NCBI GenBank assembly: GCA_902729315.2
Contig: LR746272.1
Span: 1,178,001-1,242,000, forward strand
Source: Spirodela intermedia
Lineage: Eukaryota > Streptophyta > Magnoliopsida > Alismatales > Araceae
Length of the DNA stretch: 64,000 nucleotides
Reading direction: 5' to 3'
Shown here in pieces: positions 50,175 to 62,800 of the stretch (its first letter is position 1; each line of letters starts with the position of its first letter). Under the pieces are notes generated by a model. It was not told where the DNA came from, did no database searches, and saw only the letters and a list, made by a program, of their open reading frames with translations. The translations under genes were made by a program, and so were the position numbers.

Positions 50175-50582
50175 ACCCCTCCCTCTCTCTCTCTCTCCCC
50201 TCCCTCTCTCTCCCTCTCTCTCTCTCCCTCTCTCTCCCTCTCTCCTCTCTCTCCTCTCTCTCCTCTCTCCCTCTCTCTCCTCTCTCCCTCTCTCCCTCTC
50301 TCCTCCCTCTCTCTCTCTCTCTCCCTCTCTCTCCCTCTCTCTCTCCCTCTCCTCTCTCTCCCCTCTCTCCTCTCTCTCCCCCTCTCTCCTCTCTCTCTCT
50401 CTCCCTCCTCTCTCACTCTCCCTCTCTCTCTCTCTCCCTCTCTCTCTCTCCCTCTCTCCCTCTCTCTCCCTCTCTCTCTCCTCTCTCCCTCTCTCTCCCT
50501 CTCTCTCCCCTCTCTCCCTCTCTCTCTCTCTCTCCTCCCTCCCTCCTCCTCCCTCCCTCCCTCCTCTCTCTCCCTCTCTCCC

Positions 50583-50614
<32 letters not shown>

Positions 50615-50907
50615 GCTCTCCCTCCTCCTCCCTCTGTCCCTCTCTCCTCCCTCTCTCTCTCCCTCTCTCCCTCCCTCTCTCCTCTCTCTCTCCTCTCTCT
50701 CCTCTCTCCTCCTCCTCCTCCCTCTCTCTCCCTCTCTCTCTCCCTCTCTCTCTCCTCTCTCCTCCCGCCTTCCCTCCTCCTCCTCTCTCTCTCTTTCTCC
50801 CTCTCCTCTCTCTCCTTTCTCTCCCCTCTCTCTCTCTCCCTCTCTCCCTCTCTCCCTCCCTCCTCCCTCCCTCCCTCTGTCCCTCTCTCTCTCTCTCTCT
50901 CCCCCCC
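49953..50907. repeat. ~950-bp polypyrimidine (CT/CCT/CCCT) tract
   Basis: Nearly every base on the plus strand for about 950 bases is C or T, in shifting blocks of (CT)n, (CCCT)n and (CCT)n, with only a few scattered A or G. The reverse strand gives two long Arg/Glu/Gly frames that are artefacts. The tract lies 0.7 kb after the TM9SF stop codon. Long mirror-like polypyrimidine DNA can form triplex (H-DNA) structures; no function is shown here. Confidence 0.97.
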
Positions 50908-51466
50908 CTTCCCTTCCATCCCTACGACCGCCCTACTCTACTTCCCAGTTCACCTACTGTTGACCTGTGCTTGCAGCCCCATAGCACCACCTCCTGTGCC
51001 ATCTACCAGAGTCGAAACCATGGCCTTCTCTAAATGTTCTACCACCCTCTTAAAAAGGGCGTGGACATTGTCATGCGCTAGTGAAGGTGTAACAGCGATC
51101 ACAACAAGGGACCTAGTTCCGGTATACTCACTCATCTCCTATGAAGTATGGTTGCATTAAATAGCAGCAAAGTTTTCTACATTTAGTGAGTGTGTGCCTA
51201 AGTGCCATTAAAAAGAAAGCTATTTGAGTATTTTATCCGATTTCGATTGTGTTTCTAGCTTGAGAGGTAAAGAGCTAAGTCACAGATCATAAAAAATCCG
51301 AAATGAAGGTGGGCGTGATTTTTAACAAAATGGGTGGTTTTATTGTATAAATTTTCGATTGAAAGTAAAATGTAGTAAATTAAAATGGTCTTGGAGCATT
51401 CAGAACTTGCATTCCTACTATTCATAGTAACAAAACAAATCAAAACCAAACTCTTAAAATGATGAT
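50908..51466. other. Unassigned spacer with a small broken frame
   Basis: A minus-strand frame at 50950-51135 (61 codons) is open but matches no family I recognise. The rest is AT-rich with no feature. Confidence 0.35.
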
Positions 51467-51872
51467 TGATATTTTGGTACACGCCACACTGATCTAGGAC
51501 TGAAATCATTTAATGTTTGTCATTAATTGTGAAATTTGTTCATATTGATTGACGTTTATGTACATGCCGTAATGATCTAGGGTTAAATCATTTAATCTTT
51601 GCCATTAATGTGAAATTTGTTCATATTGATTGACGTTTATGTACATGCCGTAATGATCTAGGGTTAAATCATTTAATCTTTGCCATTAATGTGAAATTTT
51701 TCATATTGATTGACGTTTATGTACATGCCGTAATGATCTAGGGTTAAATCATTTAATCTTTGCCATTAATGTGAAAATATTTCATATTGATTGACGTCTA
51801 TGTACATGCCGTAATGATCTAGGGTTAAATCATTTAATCTTTGCCATTAATGTGAAATTTTTTCATATTGCC
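51467..51872 (+). repeat. 80-81-bp tandem repeat array with telobox-like motif
   Basis: The phrase GACGTTTATGTACATGCCG starts at 51551, 51632 and 51712, and again with one change (GACGTCTATG) at 51793. This gives spacings of 81, 80 and 81 bases. A more diverged unit precedes them from about 51467. Each unit contains GATCTAGGGTTAAATC, whose complement carries AACCCTA, the telobox-like core. The array has about five units and is flanked by unrelated AT-rich DNA. Confidence 0.95.
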
Positions 51873-53637
51873 GCTCTAGTCTATAATGGGCTACGTAATG
51901 CATGATATTTTTACCATTCAACATTCTATGGTAAGTAGCAAGTTGAGGGTCAATAATTTTTAGTATTACAAAGAGTATGATCAGCAGTCTGATCCTCCTT
52001 TGATAGTTGGTGGTTTCAAATAGAAAACTATATGAGAATTGGGCCCAATTTTCACCAAGTCTTGGAGTTTTAGTGGGTGATGCTTCTAACATTCCATCTA
52101 TGCCCCTTATTCTTATAAAAGCTTTCATAAAGGACTATATTGACTTAATTTTGTTAAGAAACTAGTCATGTTCATTGATAGGATTCAAAGGCTATATCTA
52201 GGAGAGGTGGCTCAAGGACAATATTGCCAGCTTTAAACAACACATGTGAAGCACACATCAGTCTAGAAGTGAGTCAAAGTATTGTCATATTACCAGCAAT
52301 ATAAATGAGTAATTGAACTCATTTACTATATATTGTTAGTCTTATTCTAGATATCATCACAAATGCTCAAATACTAAAATATTAAATTATATGCGAAAAA
52401 TATTGACATTTGCTAGCATGAAGTTGGAAAGTCATAATATAAGTATAAAATGCAAGCGAGAAGTCATATGACAATACTGTCATCTTTAGCCATATCAATC
52501 TAGAAACGAGTCAAAATATTGTAATATTCTCATCACTATAATGTCTTATCAAATAATAAAATATTAAATTCCATACAAAAAATAGTAACATTTGATGACA
52601 TGAAGATGGAAAGTCATAGTATAAGCATCAAACATGACCAATAAGTCATTTAGGGGCTTAGTAATATCTGAATATAGGGGCGATTGGAGGACATATTTAA
52701 TGTTATATGAGCATTGACGTAAGAAGTTGCCAATTATAGAAAGTACCAATCAATGGGTTTACTCCATAACAATACTACCAAAAATAATGGGCAATGATGC
52801 ACAACTCCCAAAAATCTGCCCAATTATTGATAGTTTGTGATTATCATTTTAAAATGTTTACATCACTTCTTTTAATCTCATTATTTACTCGATCCAATTT
52901 CAGTATCTTATAGTGATGTGGATTGGTTCATGCTTGTTCAAGCACGGTCCACAATCACGAGGAACCTGCATACAAAATTATTGACTTCCTCCTGTTGACA
53001 TTTTTGTGCTCCTCTTTAAGGAGTCAACGCCATAAGCTCTTGGTGATTATGTGAGTAATTTTGCAATATCTCACCGACGCCAATGATATTATGCTTAAGA
53101 TTTTTCTTCTAAACACAAGTTCATGGTATACTATGAATCATCAATCATTTTGTGCACATAATTAATTATTAGTTTGTGGCCATCTTTTTTTATTCACTTT
53201 ATGACTTTAAACTTTGAACGAAATCAATATGTTCGGAGTAATACTTATAACAATATCTCATTATTTAGTTACATTAAATAGCAATGTAGGGTATGCATGA
53301 AAAAATCCTAACATGTTGTGAAAAACATAGTTGGCATAAGTTTATTACATTTTATTTTTCTTGTTTTGCGGTATTAGTTTGTCAATCATTTTATGGCACC
53401 TATGATAACATCTTCCGAAAATACATACATTTCAATGGATCCTCTATGAATAGGAGGGGATTCTTTTTTTTTTTTTTGTAAAATATTAAGATGACTTTGG
53501 TAAAATGGTAGCGGAATATTTATTAAATACGCTTGGAGGATCTGTAGGGAGTTTATGGATAATTGGCCAGTCTGTGGGTAAGCTAGAAGAAAATAAAATA
53601 ATAATAAATGGGATAATTTATCTTCCATATGAGCCCT
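51873..53637. other. AT-rich spacer with an imperfect ~235-bp tandem duplication
   Basis: The segments 52262-52480 and 52497-52650 are related: 'CTAGAAGTGAGTCAAAGTAT' versus 'CTAGAAACGAGTCAAAATAT', then 'AAATATTAAATT' and 'GAAAGTCATA.TATAAG'. No gene, RNA or known element was recognised in the remainder. A run of about seventeen T occurs near 53464-53480. Confidence 0.5.
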
Positions 53638-53840
53638 CCCACGTGTTTTGCCGGCTTAATGGGCCGGATTGTGCGGCCCATTTAGGTTCTCGCCGATCAG
53701 AGCGTGGGGCCCACACCGGGGAATGCTGAGGCCCAGCAGTCTCGTCTCCGCCGGCCAACGGTCGGGTTTTCTTTCCTCTTCAATAGCCGGCAAACAGAGA
53801 GGGGGCGGCGGGCGAAGGTGGGGAAGATTCGCACGCCTAC
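53638..53840 (+). promoter_or_regulatory. Promoter of the YaaW-type gene (G-box and site II pair)
   Basis: A CACGTG G-box lies at 53640-53645, TGGGCC at 53660-53665 and GGCCCA at 53675-53680, an inverted site II pair about 160-180 bases before the ATG at 53841. The DNA turns from AT-rich to GC-rich exactly here. No TATA box is obvious. Confidence 0.6.
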
Positions 53841-56800
53841 ATGGTCGCGCTTGCGGCCGGTCTCCTTCCGACGGCGACCCTACACGGCGCCGCAGTCAGA
53901 GCCGAGGGATTCTTTCCGGCGGCTTCAATCAATGCCGCTCATGTGAAGCCGCAATTTCCCACCCGTACCGGTTCGAGTGTCCAGATCCCCGCTCCGTCTC
54001 TGCCGGAGAACTCTCCTGATCGTATCCTGATCTCTCCCTTGCGAAGCAACGGTGACGCGCTTCGGATTCCTCGTGTCCTCACCCGGGCACTGAAGTCCAG
54101 AAGTCTGGGGAGCGGTGGGTAGTGTCAATTTTGTGTGGATTGGGGTTTAGATGGGACAGTCAAATTTATCTTTAATTTAATGATTTTTTCTCATTTTCAG
54201 CGGGGAGCTACGACGCTGAGCTTCGGTCGGTGCTTGAGCTCGCGACGGACGAGGAGCTGTCCGAGCTCCAAAACATCCTCTTCGGTCCCAGGTAACCCTA
54301 TTGGCTTTGGAAAAGAGTAGCGTCAATCGGTTATCATTCTCCTTGCTGTTCTTGTTAGGAGTGAAATATCTTGGCGTTTAGTTACCCGCAGCGTTTGACG
54401 AAGTGCTCTTGTACCCTGCTGTCGACAGTTTCTATCGGATTATCGTTGCAATGAATCCTCACTGTGAAGCCATTTCGGCGACAGAAGTAATTTGGGGTGA
54501 TGATTTTTGCCTGCAGCTACTTCAGTCCTCTACTGAAATCCATAGCAAATCATCCTGATGTTGATCATACGATGGAAGGGGATGATGTTGAGGGGAGGGA
54601 CGAATTCATAGAACTTCTTGAGTCTCGATTTCTGTTTCTGGCGGCAGATGCTCGTTCTACACTGAGGTCTGGTGTTCGAACTTGGGCACCATTCGTACCA
54701 AAAATATGCTTTCAATTCTCTGGTTTTCGAAAATCTCTGTGAAAGCTTTTTACTTCGATTTCTTTTTTTAGAATGTCAGTATTATTTATCGTCCCCTACT
54801 ATCTGAATTTCTTTTTTTCTTGGTCTCTTTTGAAGGGGTTGGAGACCTTCATACAGGGACGTTTTACTTGGCGTGAGGAGAAAACTTGGCGTCCCATGTT
54901 CGAGTAGATTGTCAACAGAAGACTTAGAGATTGAAATTTTTCTCCATTTGTTGAATGAATACGCAAGGTACGGTGCTTTTCCCGACAAAATCTGGTTACC
55001 TTAACTTGGGAACTATTAATATAAGTAATATTTGAAGCACTAGTAATCACAGAAGTAATATTGGAATTGCTTTTTGATGGACTCCTATGATAACCCCCGT
55101 GTGTTTTGAACTGAGACAACAAGATTGGCACATTTGGTCCAGAGAAGCAACCCTTGTTATGTTTCATGATGTCATTAATATTTTGTTACTACTGTTACCT
55201 GTGGTTTAAAGACGACCATACAGCATTTTAAATACTCATCCTTTTTGACATGATTGTAAATACAGCATTTTATGTCTGCTTGTTACACTGGGGATTTCAC
55301 ATGATTGTATTGTAGTAAGGAGGGGATGATGATATCATGTCTGTGCATGTAGGAACAGCTAAGACATGGTTACTTTGGTGGGTCATACCTGGGTTTAGAA
55401 AATAAATAGTGGGCTTAGGAATTTTACACTGATGTAATCCATCTTTTTTGAAAAATAAAAGGTTGAAATATTTTTTCTGTCAAATTCTCAACTGTCCGGC
55501 TTATGATAATTTACATATACCAAACGGCATGACTTACACTGACCAATATGGAAACGCAAAAGATAGCTGATCGAATCACTCTGGAAGACCAGCTATATAG
55601 GGTGGATACAGTATCATGGCCGTATGCATCAGCTCAAAACTGACTTATATTTGGTGCATCCTCTCCAGAGTTCTCTAAACCTATCTGTTCTCTTTTACTG
55701 GCCTTGCGTTCCAATTCTCTATTTAAAAATAAAATGTATGCAGGTATTTTTTAATATGTCTGACCTCCTGTCTTGGACATAAATATAAAAGGACATTTTT
55801 TATATTTACTCACAAATAGTACTATTTTTAATGAACGAAAAAAATACTAAGGGTCTTTAATATAGAGCAGTATACAAAAATGACCTTTTCTGACCTCCAG
55901 TGTAGCATGAAACACTCTTCTGTTGATGTCTTGGTAACACTAGCGGAAAAAGGAAGAGAACGGAAGGCAAAGTATTCATAGCAATGGATGGTGGTGTGAT
56001 AAGATCCCAGATCAAAGAACTATGAATAATTCGTATTAGATGATAAATAGACTCTAGAACAGAAATAAACAAAGATAAAGAACAGTAGAAGAACTCAAAA
56101 CAGATGGGAGGGTCGCATACAACCCACCAAACCTTCTCATAGATCCACGAGATACTATCACCGATTTTCCTTCCACCTCTGCCTTCCTGCTCCGCCTGTC
56201 TTTATATCCTCTCCTTTCCTTCCCTCATTTAGGCAGTTAGTCTCCTACCATAATTTCTCTTGCCATAACTGCTCCTTGCCATAACTGTTCCTTTCCATAA
56301 CTGCACCTTCCCTCAATCATGCTGAGCATTATTGACTTATTGGGCTTTGGGCCTTCTTCCTTCTAGTATATGTGCATGGAGCCTTATCATGGTGTTGGTA
56401 TATTTCCATCTCTGGTTCCCTTTTTTGTCATTGTTTCTTCTGTTCTCTTCTTCCTCTGATGGTATCAATACATTCTCCTTTCAATTATTTTTCTCCTCTT
56501 GTTACTCTCCTTCATCTCCTTCAGTTCTTCTTTTCTGTAAATTATTGTTACTATGAGATAGGGAAACTTGGCCTGGTCACGTAAGCCAGCCAATCTTAGA
56601 CAAATTGACATGGAATTGATCAATTCATCTGAGATCAACTATTCAAAGTCTAGAAAAACTTTTCAACTCTTTTGTCTTTTAGTTTCAAGTGGGAATTCTA
56701 GTTTCCCCATCATTGTCGAACTGGATGGGTCGTTCCAAGGTACATGGTCTCTGAGCTCATGAAACTATGGTTCTTATGGGTGGTGGTAGAAGTGTCATTG

Positions 56801-59800
56801 TTTGTGTATATGGAAATTATGGACTTTAGACTGAAAAATGGCGTTGACGAGATTCAGTTACATGAATGAAGTAGAAAGATTGTTGTCGGAGATTCTCCCA
56901 CCTTGAGCTAGGGCATAGCTGCCACGAGTAGGGGAGCCGTTAGAGCATGAGAGAGTGAGAGAAAAAGAAAAATATTTCATTCAATTTGAGTTAGGGTTCA
57001 TGATCCTTTTAATACATGAGTTCTGACTATTGGATCTATGTCGGGTATAAGTGGCTAGATCCGATACCAATAAGTAATTAGGCTTATCACACCCAATATC
57101 ACTTATTCTAACACTCCCCCTCAAGTTGGAGAATGAATATTCTCCATCCCCAACTTACCTAACAATCTTCTCATAGTAGGTCCATATAATCCTTTGGTGA
57201 AGATGTATGCACATTGCTCCTCAGACCTGATATGTTGGATAGTGAGGATCCCATTCTTTATCTTCTCTTTGATGAAATGGCAATTTACTTCCACGTGCTT
57301 GGTCCGATCATGATGTATTGGATTGTGAGCAATATCTATAGTTAACTTGTTGTCACAGAAGAGTTTTGTGGGTGAATCATATTGGATTTTAAGGTCTTCC
57401 AAAATCCCTTTAATCCATAATACTTCACACAATCCTTGTGTCATTGCTCGAAGTTCAGACTCTACACTAGATCTTGAAACCACTGGCTGCTTCTTGTCGC
57501 ACCACATGATTAGGTTTCCTCCTAAGAATGAATAGTACCCTGAAGTAGATCGTCTGTCTACAACAGAACTTGCATAGTTAGTATCAGTGAATATTTTCTA
57601 CATTAGTATGCCCATGTGGTTGAAATAATAGGCCGTAACCTGATGTACCCTTTAAATAAAAAAGTACTCGTCTTGCTGCTGCATTATGTACTTCTCTAAG
57701 ATCATGCATAAATTGACTCAATAATCCTATTGTGTAGGTAATATCTGGTTGAGTGTGAGATAAATAAATTAGTTTACCAATCAGCCTTTGGTATCTTCTT
57801 CTATCAACTGGTGGACTATCTTCACCTCAACCCAATTTCCCGTCAGGGTCAATGAGAGTGGTTGCCGGTTTACTGCCACTAGTTCCGGTTTCTTTAAGTA
57901 AATCTAAAGTCTATTTCAACTGAGGTAAGAAAATACCACACCTAGAATATACAATTTCCATACCAAGAAAGTACTTTAAATTTCCTAGTCTTTTAATTTT
58001 GAAGCATGTAGATAATTTATCATTTAACATTTCTATTTCTAACAAATCATCTCTAGTAAATATCATGTCATCAATGTAAACTAATAAAATAGAAATTTCA
58101 TTTCTAGAATGTTTAAAGAAAAGAGTATGATCACTGTTACTTTGGCGGTAGTCCATCTCATGCATAGTGGCTAAGAGCTTGCCAAACCATGCTCTCAGAG
58201 ATTGTTTAAGTCCATATAAAGACTTCTTTAATCTACACACAAAGTGCTGATTTTTCTCTTCCCTAAAACTTGAAGGTATATCCATATATATCTCCTCATT
58301 TAAGGACTCATGTAGGAAAACATTCTTCACATCTAATTGGTGAAGCTGCCATCCTTTCATTGATATCATAGAGATTAAAATCCTCATGGTGTTTAATTTT
58401 GCTATTGGAGTGAAGGTCTCATCATAATCAATCCCTAATTTCTGGGTATATCATTTTGCTACCAACTTAGCCTTATACCTCTCTATCGTTCCATTTGGAT
58501 TATACTTAATGGTAAATATCCATTTACACCCAACAATCCGTTTATTCCATGAGAGCTTAACTAGTTCCCATATGTTATTTTTCATCAACGCATTCATTTC
58601 TATTTTCATAGCCCTTTTCTATTCTACATTATTTATAGCTTCATTAACTGTTGATGGAATGGTATGGAGCCTACCTTCGTAAAAAATGAAGAGTGGGCTG
58701 TAGATAAACGATGCAAAGAGAAATAATTTTGCAATAGATAAGTAATATTCTTACTGATGTTTTGATGAACCAACAAGTTTACTACATTTTCTTGTGGTTC
58801 TGATGAAAGATCTAGCCTAGTCTCATGAGTTAAATCATCTACTGAAGTAGTGTGTGATTTGTTCATTTTTCCTTCTTGTATAAGTCTGTCCAAAAAAAAA
58901 TTCTATACTTAATTTTTGTGAATTTGACTCCCCTTCATCACAAGGAAGCAGATAACTTCATTGAGATGTGGTCTTATCACCCATCCTTTCTAAAGATGAA
59001 GCTCCACACATCACTATGAATCAAGTCAAAAGGTTAAAGAGATCTTGAGTCAGATGGAGAATAAATAGATCGTTTATGCTTGGCTAATTGGCATACCTCA
59101 CATAATAAACTATTGTCATCAAGTTCCTTACACAATTGCGGGAATAAATATTTAATAGTCAAGATATAGTCAAGATAGAAGGATGTCCTAGGCAATGATG
59201 GATCAACATAAGTGGTTCAATCAACTTGCGGCTCCCCCTTGATGCTACCCTTGGTGTTGTCGCCGCCGTTTGTGCCGTTTGTGGATGTGTCTTTTGTGTT
59301 CCGTTGAGGCCTCATATGTATTATAGATCTTCCTTCTCTTCAGCAAGTCTAGTCTTTCATCCTATGTCCTTATCATATAAGACACAGTCATTAAGAGTAA
59401 TCAGAAGGTCATGAGTGATGGATTGTCTAAGCTTACTAAGGGAGATTAGGTTTGTTAATAATAGAGACACATGAAGAACATGATGTATTTTTCCTATTAT
59501 TGGAAGTTCTACGGAACCTATACCAACTACTGGTATAAGTTTCCCATCTGCAGTCAATACTTGTCTACCATTAAAACATGGTTCATAGGTTTGGAAATAA
59601 TTTTTGAGTGGAGACATATGATATGTGGCCCTTGAGTTAAGGATCCATGTACCTTTATCCTTTAGATATATGTTTGTTTGACTGGGAGAATAGAAACTCA
59701 AGGAGAGGGAAGTGTAAGAGATTGAAAAATTACCTGAGGAGGTTGCTGATGATGTTATGATACTTGAGGTGATGAGTTGCCACAACTTCTCAATCTCCTC

Positions 59801-62800
59801 TTTGAGTTTATCAATTTCCCCATCTTTGGAATTTGCTGGTTGAGGGATAGGTGTCAAGTTCACCTCTCCCTTAGTGGAGCTTGTAGAGCCAATTTCTTGC
59901 CAATATGTAAGGGAAGGGGTTACACTCATGTACCCCTGTCCTACTCTTGGAGGCTTACCATGCAATTTCCAGAAATTGTTATGAGTATGTCTCCTTTTTC
60001 AGCAGAATGAGCACCATAGTTTTGCCTTTGGGTCTGTCACTTGCTCTGGGTTTTGGCCTTGTTTTCCTTTGCTGGAATGTGAAGAGCTTGTCTCGCTCTT
60101 CCCTTCCCAGCCACAACTAGTGTTGGCTGATGCTCCCACTATGTTCTTTGCTGCCAATGCTGAGTTATCAGCTTGCTGATTTTTGTTCAATAGTGTCAGC
60201 CTATTCTCTTCCCTCTTATTAATTCCCACATCTTCCTCGAAATCAGGAACTCTTTTCCTGTTCAACAATTGACCAGTCAATTGTATAAAAGGTGAATTTA
60301 AGCCAGATAAGAACCGATACAAGCGATCCTTCAAGATGTATGTTCATTCAACAGAATTTGGATTGGTGTTCAGTCTATAATGATCGACTTCCATCTAGAT
60401 GGTTTCTAGTTCGGCTGCATACTCCATCACCGTTCTATTCCCTTGAGTAAGGTTCATAGGTTTAGTGGTTAAGCATGAGATTTCTCCCTCATCATTCCGC
60501 TTCGTGTGCATACAGTGAGCTTTCTCCCATATCTCTTTCACTGTCGGAATCTGAAAGAAGTGGTCGCCGATAGATGGTACCATGTTTTCTAGCAACCACG
60601 CTTTAATGATGGCGTCTGCCTCTCGCCATGTAGTGTGTCATGGATCTGTTGGGTTATGAGGGTTACCACTCTTGAGGTGGATTATTTTCCTCCGGCCAAG
60701 TAAAATCATTTCCACATATTCCTCCCATTGTAATAAGTTCAATTCATTGAACCTATATTTGTCAAGAATTTTTGGGAGTTCAAACCACCTAGGGTACTCC
60801 TCTGGTACACTCACTGGCACCAGAGATAGACTAGGGGCTTCTGCCATGAGTTAGGGTTCGTGGTCTCAACCAAAAACAGGCTAACCTTCAAACCCTAGCT
60901 AACAGAAAAATAGAGTGTTCGTGGTCTCAATGTATGCGGACTTTCGATGCAGTAAGCTTAGATGGCTTAAGAAAAGGTTTGGAATGTATGCACCTGATGC
61001 TCTGATACCATGTTAAAGATTCTCCCACCTTGAGATAGGGCACAGCCGCCACGAGCAAGGGAACCATTAGAGCATGAGAGAGTGAGAGAAAAAGAAAATA
61101 CTTCATCATTTTGAGTTAGGGTTCGTGACCCTTTTAACACATGAGTTCTGACTATTGGATCTAAGCTGGGTATAAGCGGCTAGATCCGATACCAATATGT
61201 AATTAGGCTTATCACGCCCAATATCACTTATTCTAACAATTGCCAGACATATTTGATAGCTATTTCTCTTCAATATCATACCTGATATCCTTCAGGTTGT
61301 TCTAGACAATTTTATTCGGGTTTGCTCTATTGATTCGCAACCTAGGTTATCCTGATCAATAGTTTTAATTCCCTTCTCTTGGTTGCTGCATAGATACAAA
61401 TTTATTATGACTGTTGACACATCAGATGAAAAAATGTTTATACGATTGCTCTGTCATATTGTGATTGATGGTTTGCCATACTAAGCTGTGTTTTATCATT
61501 TTTCTTCATTGTTGATGTTTCAGCCGTATCTTAAATTTCGTCTCTTGATGAGTGTAATTGTATTTCAATCAAATTAATTTGTTTGATTTTCTTTTTTACC
61601 TATTTACTTATTGTTGCCATGATGCTACATTAACTCAAGTTATTCAAACGGGATTATGAATATTATGACGTCAATCATTGTTGATTAGCCATATACCAAA
61701 TAAAACTTCACTGTTGCAACTAGGAACCAACCTATATTTTCCTTCTGTGTAAATGTCTTCTGAGTAAGAAATCACTCGTCTCTGATTGATATACAGCCCG
61801 GAAGGTATTGGAATTTCTAGTAATCAAGGGAAACTTGAGGTTGGACTAAGCAAGTGGAAGGTTGATTTTCTTGGTGCAGTCAAAGTTGGAGCAAAGGAAT
61901 TCCAACAAGTGGCTCTAAAGGTTTGGTTGGACTCTGAATATTAGTTTCCTAAACAAAATACATTTCTACCTGTTTTAGGAATTACTGAGCCTTCAGAACC
62001 TTTCAATAGGGTGGTGGCATCTTCACTTTGGGGAAGCTTTATCAGTGGGTATGCAGTTTATCCACAAGTCCTGTCTTATTTATCTTGTACTCCCTGAGTG
62101 TGACAGTTTGACATGGCTTTCATGCCTAGTTAGCAAGGAGGCTATCTGGAAGTATGCTGGTGGAAGCTGCCAACTATCAGATAAGGAATGAAGTTATTAA
62201 ACGGGTATGTATGGTTGTTTGTCTGCATGATGGGTTCGTTCTCCAAATTTAGATGATTCCATTAAACTTCAATGAATATTATTTTCAGTAGTATCATGCC
62301 ATGACAATCCTTATGTAGCTGCTTATTAGTCATTGATGATGACCCGAGGCCTATTTACAACTATGCTCCAAGCATTGTGTTTGATGATTTCAAATCTTTC
62401 AAATCAAATTCTAGTTATAATTGAAACTCATAGGTAATAATGGATCAGTGAACCATCCACGATTGACTAACCGTGCATTCTGATATCTGAAAACTAGCGT
62501 ATGCAGCATCTTCACATCAATGGGTAAATTAGGTTGCATTCAGGTTTTGTCCATTAATTATTTGTCTCCTCCTCGCAATACATTATTTCAAACTGAACAA
62601 AGGACTTGACCTGGTTACGCATACTATTGCCCCTCTTCACTGGGCAGGGAGGGCAGTTTGCAGCCGTCAACTTGGAGTCCAGAGTAGGACTACTTGCGGC
62701 AAGACAGGTCATTATCCAGTTCCCTTTGCCTTTCTTGTATGTATCTATATATATATATATATATATATACATTCGCACACACATAAGTCAATCTATTTCT

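Larger units (their letters stand above)
56884..61238 (-). mobile_element. Ty1/copia LTR retrotransposon 2, inside intron 4, integrase deleted
   Basis: LTRs at 56884-57113 and 61011-61238 begin TGT..AGATTCTCCC and end TTATTCTAACA on the plus strand. They are flanked by ATTGT (56879-56883) and ATTGC (61239-61243), a one-mismatch target duplication. On the minus strand the order is primer site, gag, protease, pre-integrase, reverse transcriptase and RNase H. The whole element is 4.36 kb and the catalytic integrase core is missing. The LTRs differ by eye at roughly 20 of 230 positions. It is antisense to the host gene. Confidence 0.95.

Noticed and set aside
49943-50919. Two long minus-strand open frames (157 and 168 codons) rich in Arg, Glu and Gly
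   Set aside because: They are translations of the CT-rich tract; any frame of such DNA is open. There is no start context or family similarity.
51467-51872. CRISPR-like array
   Set aside because: The repeats are contiguous 81-base tandem units without unique spacers, and the genome is a plant nuclear genome.
61979-62044. Alternative 66-base exon 6 for the YaaW-type gene
   Set aside because: It keeps phase, but its translation (LLSLQNLSIGWWHLHFG) does not fit the family. The exon 62010-62048 gives GGGIFTLGKLYQW, which joins correctly to LARRLSG.
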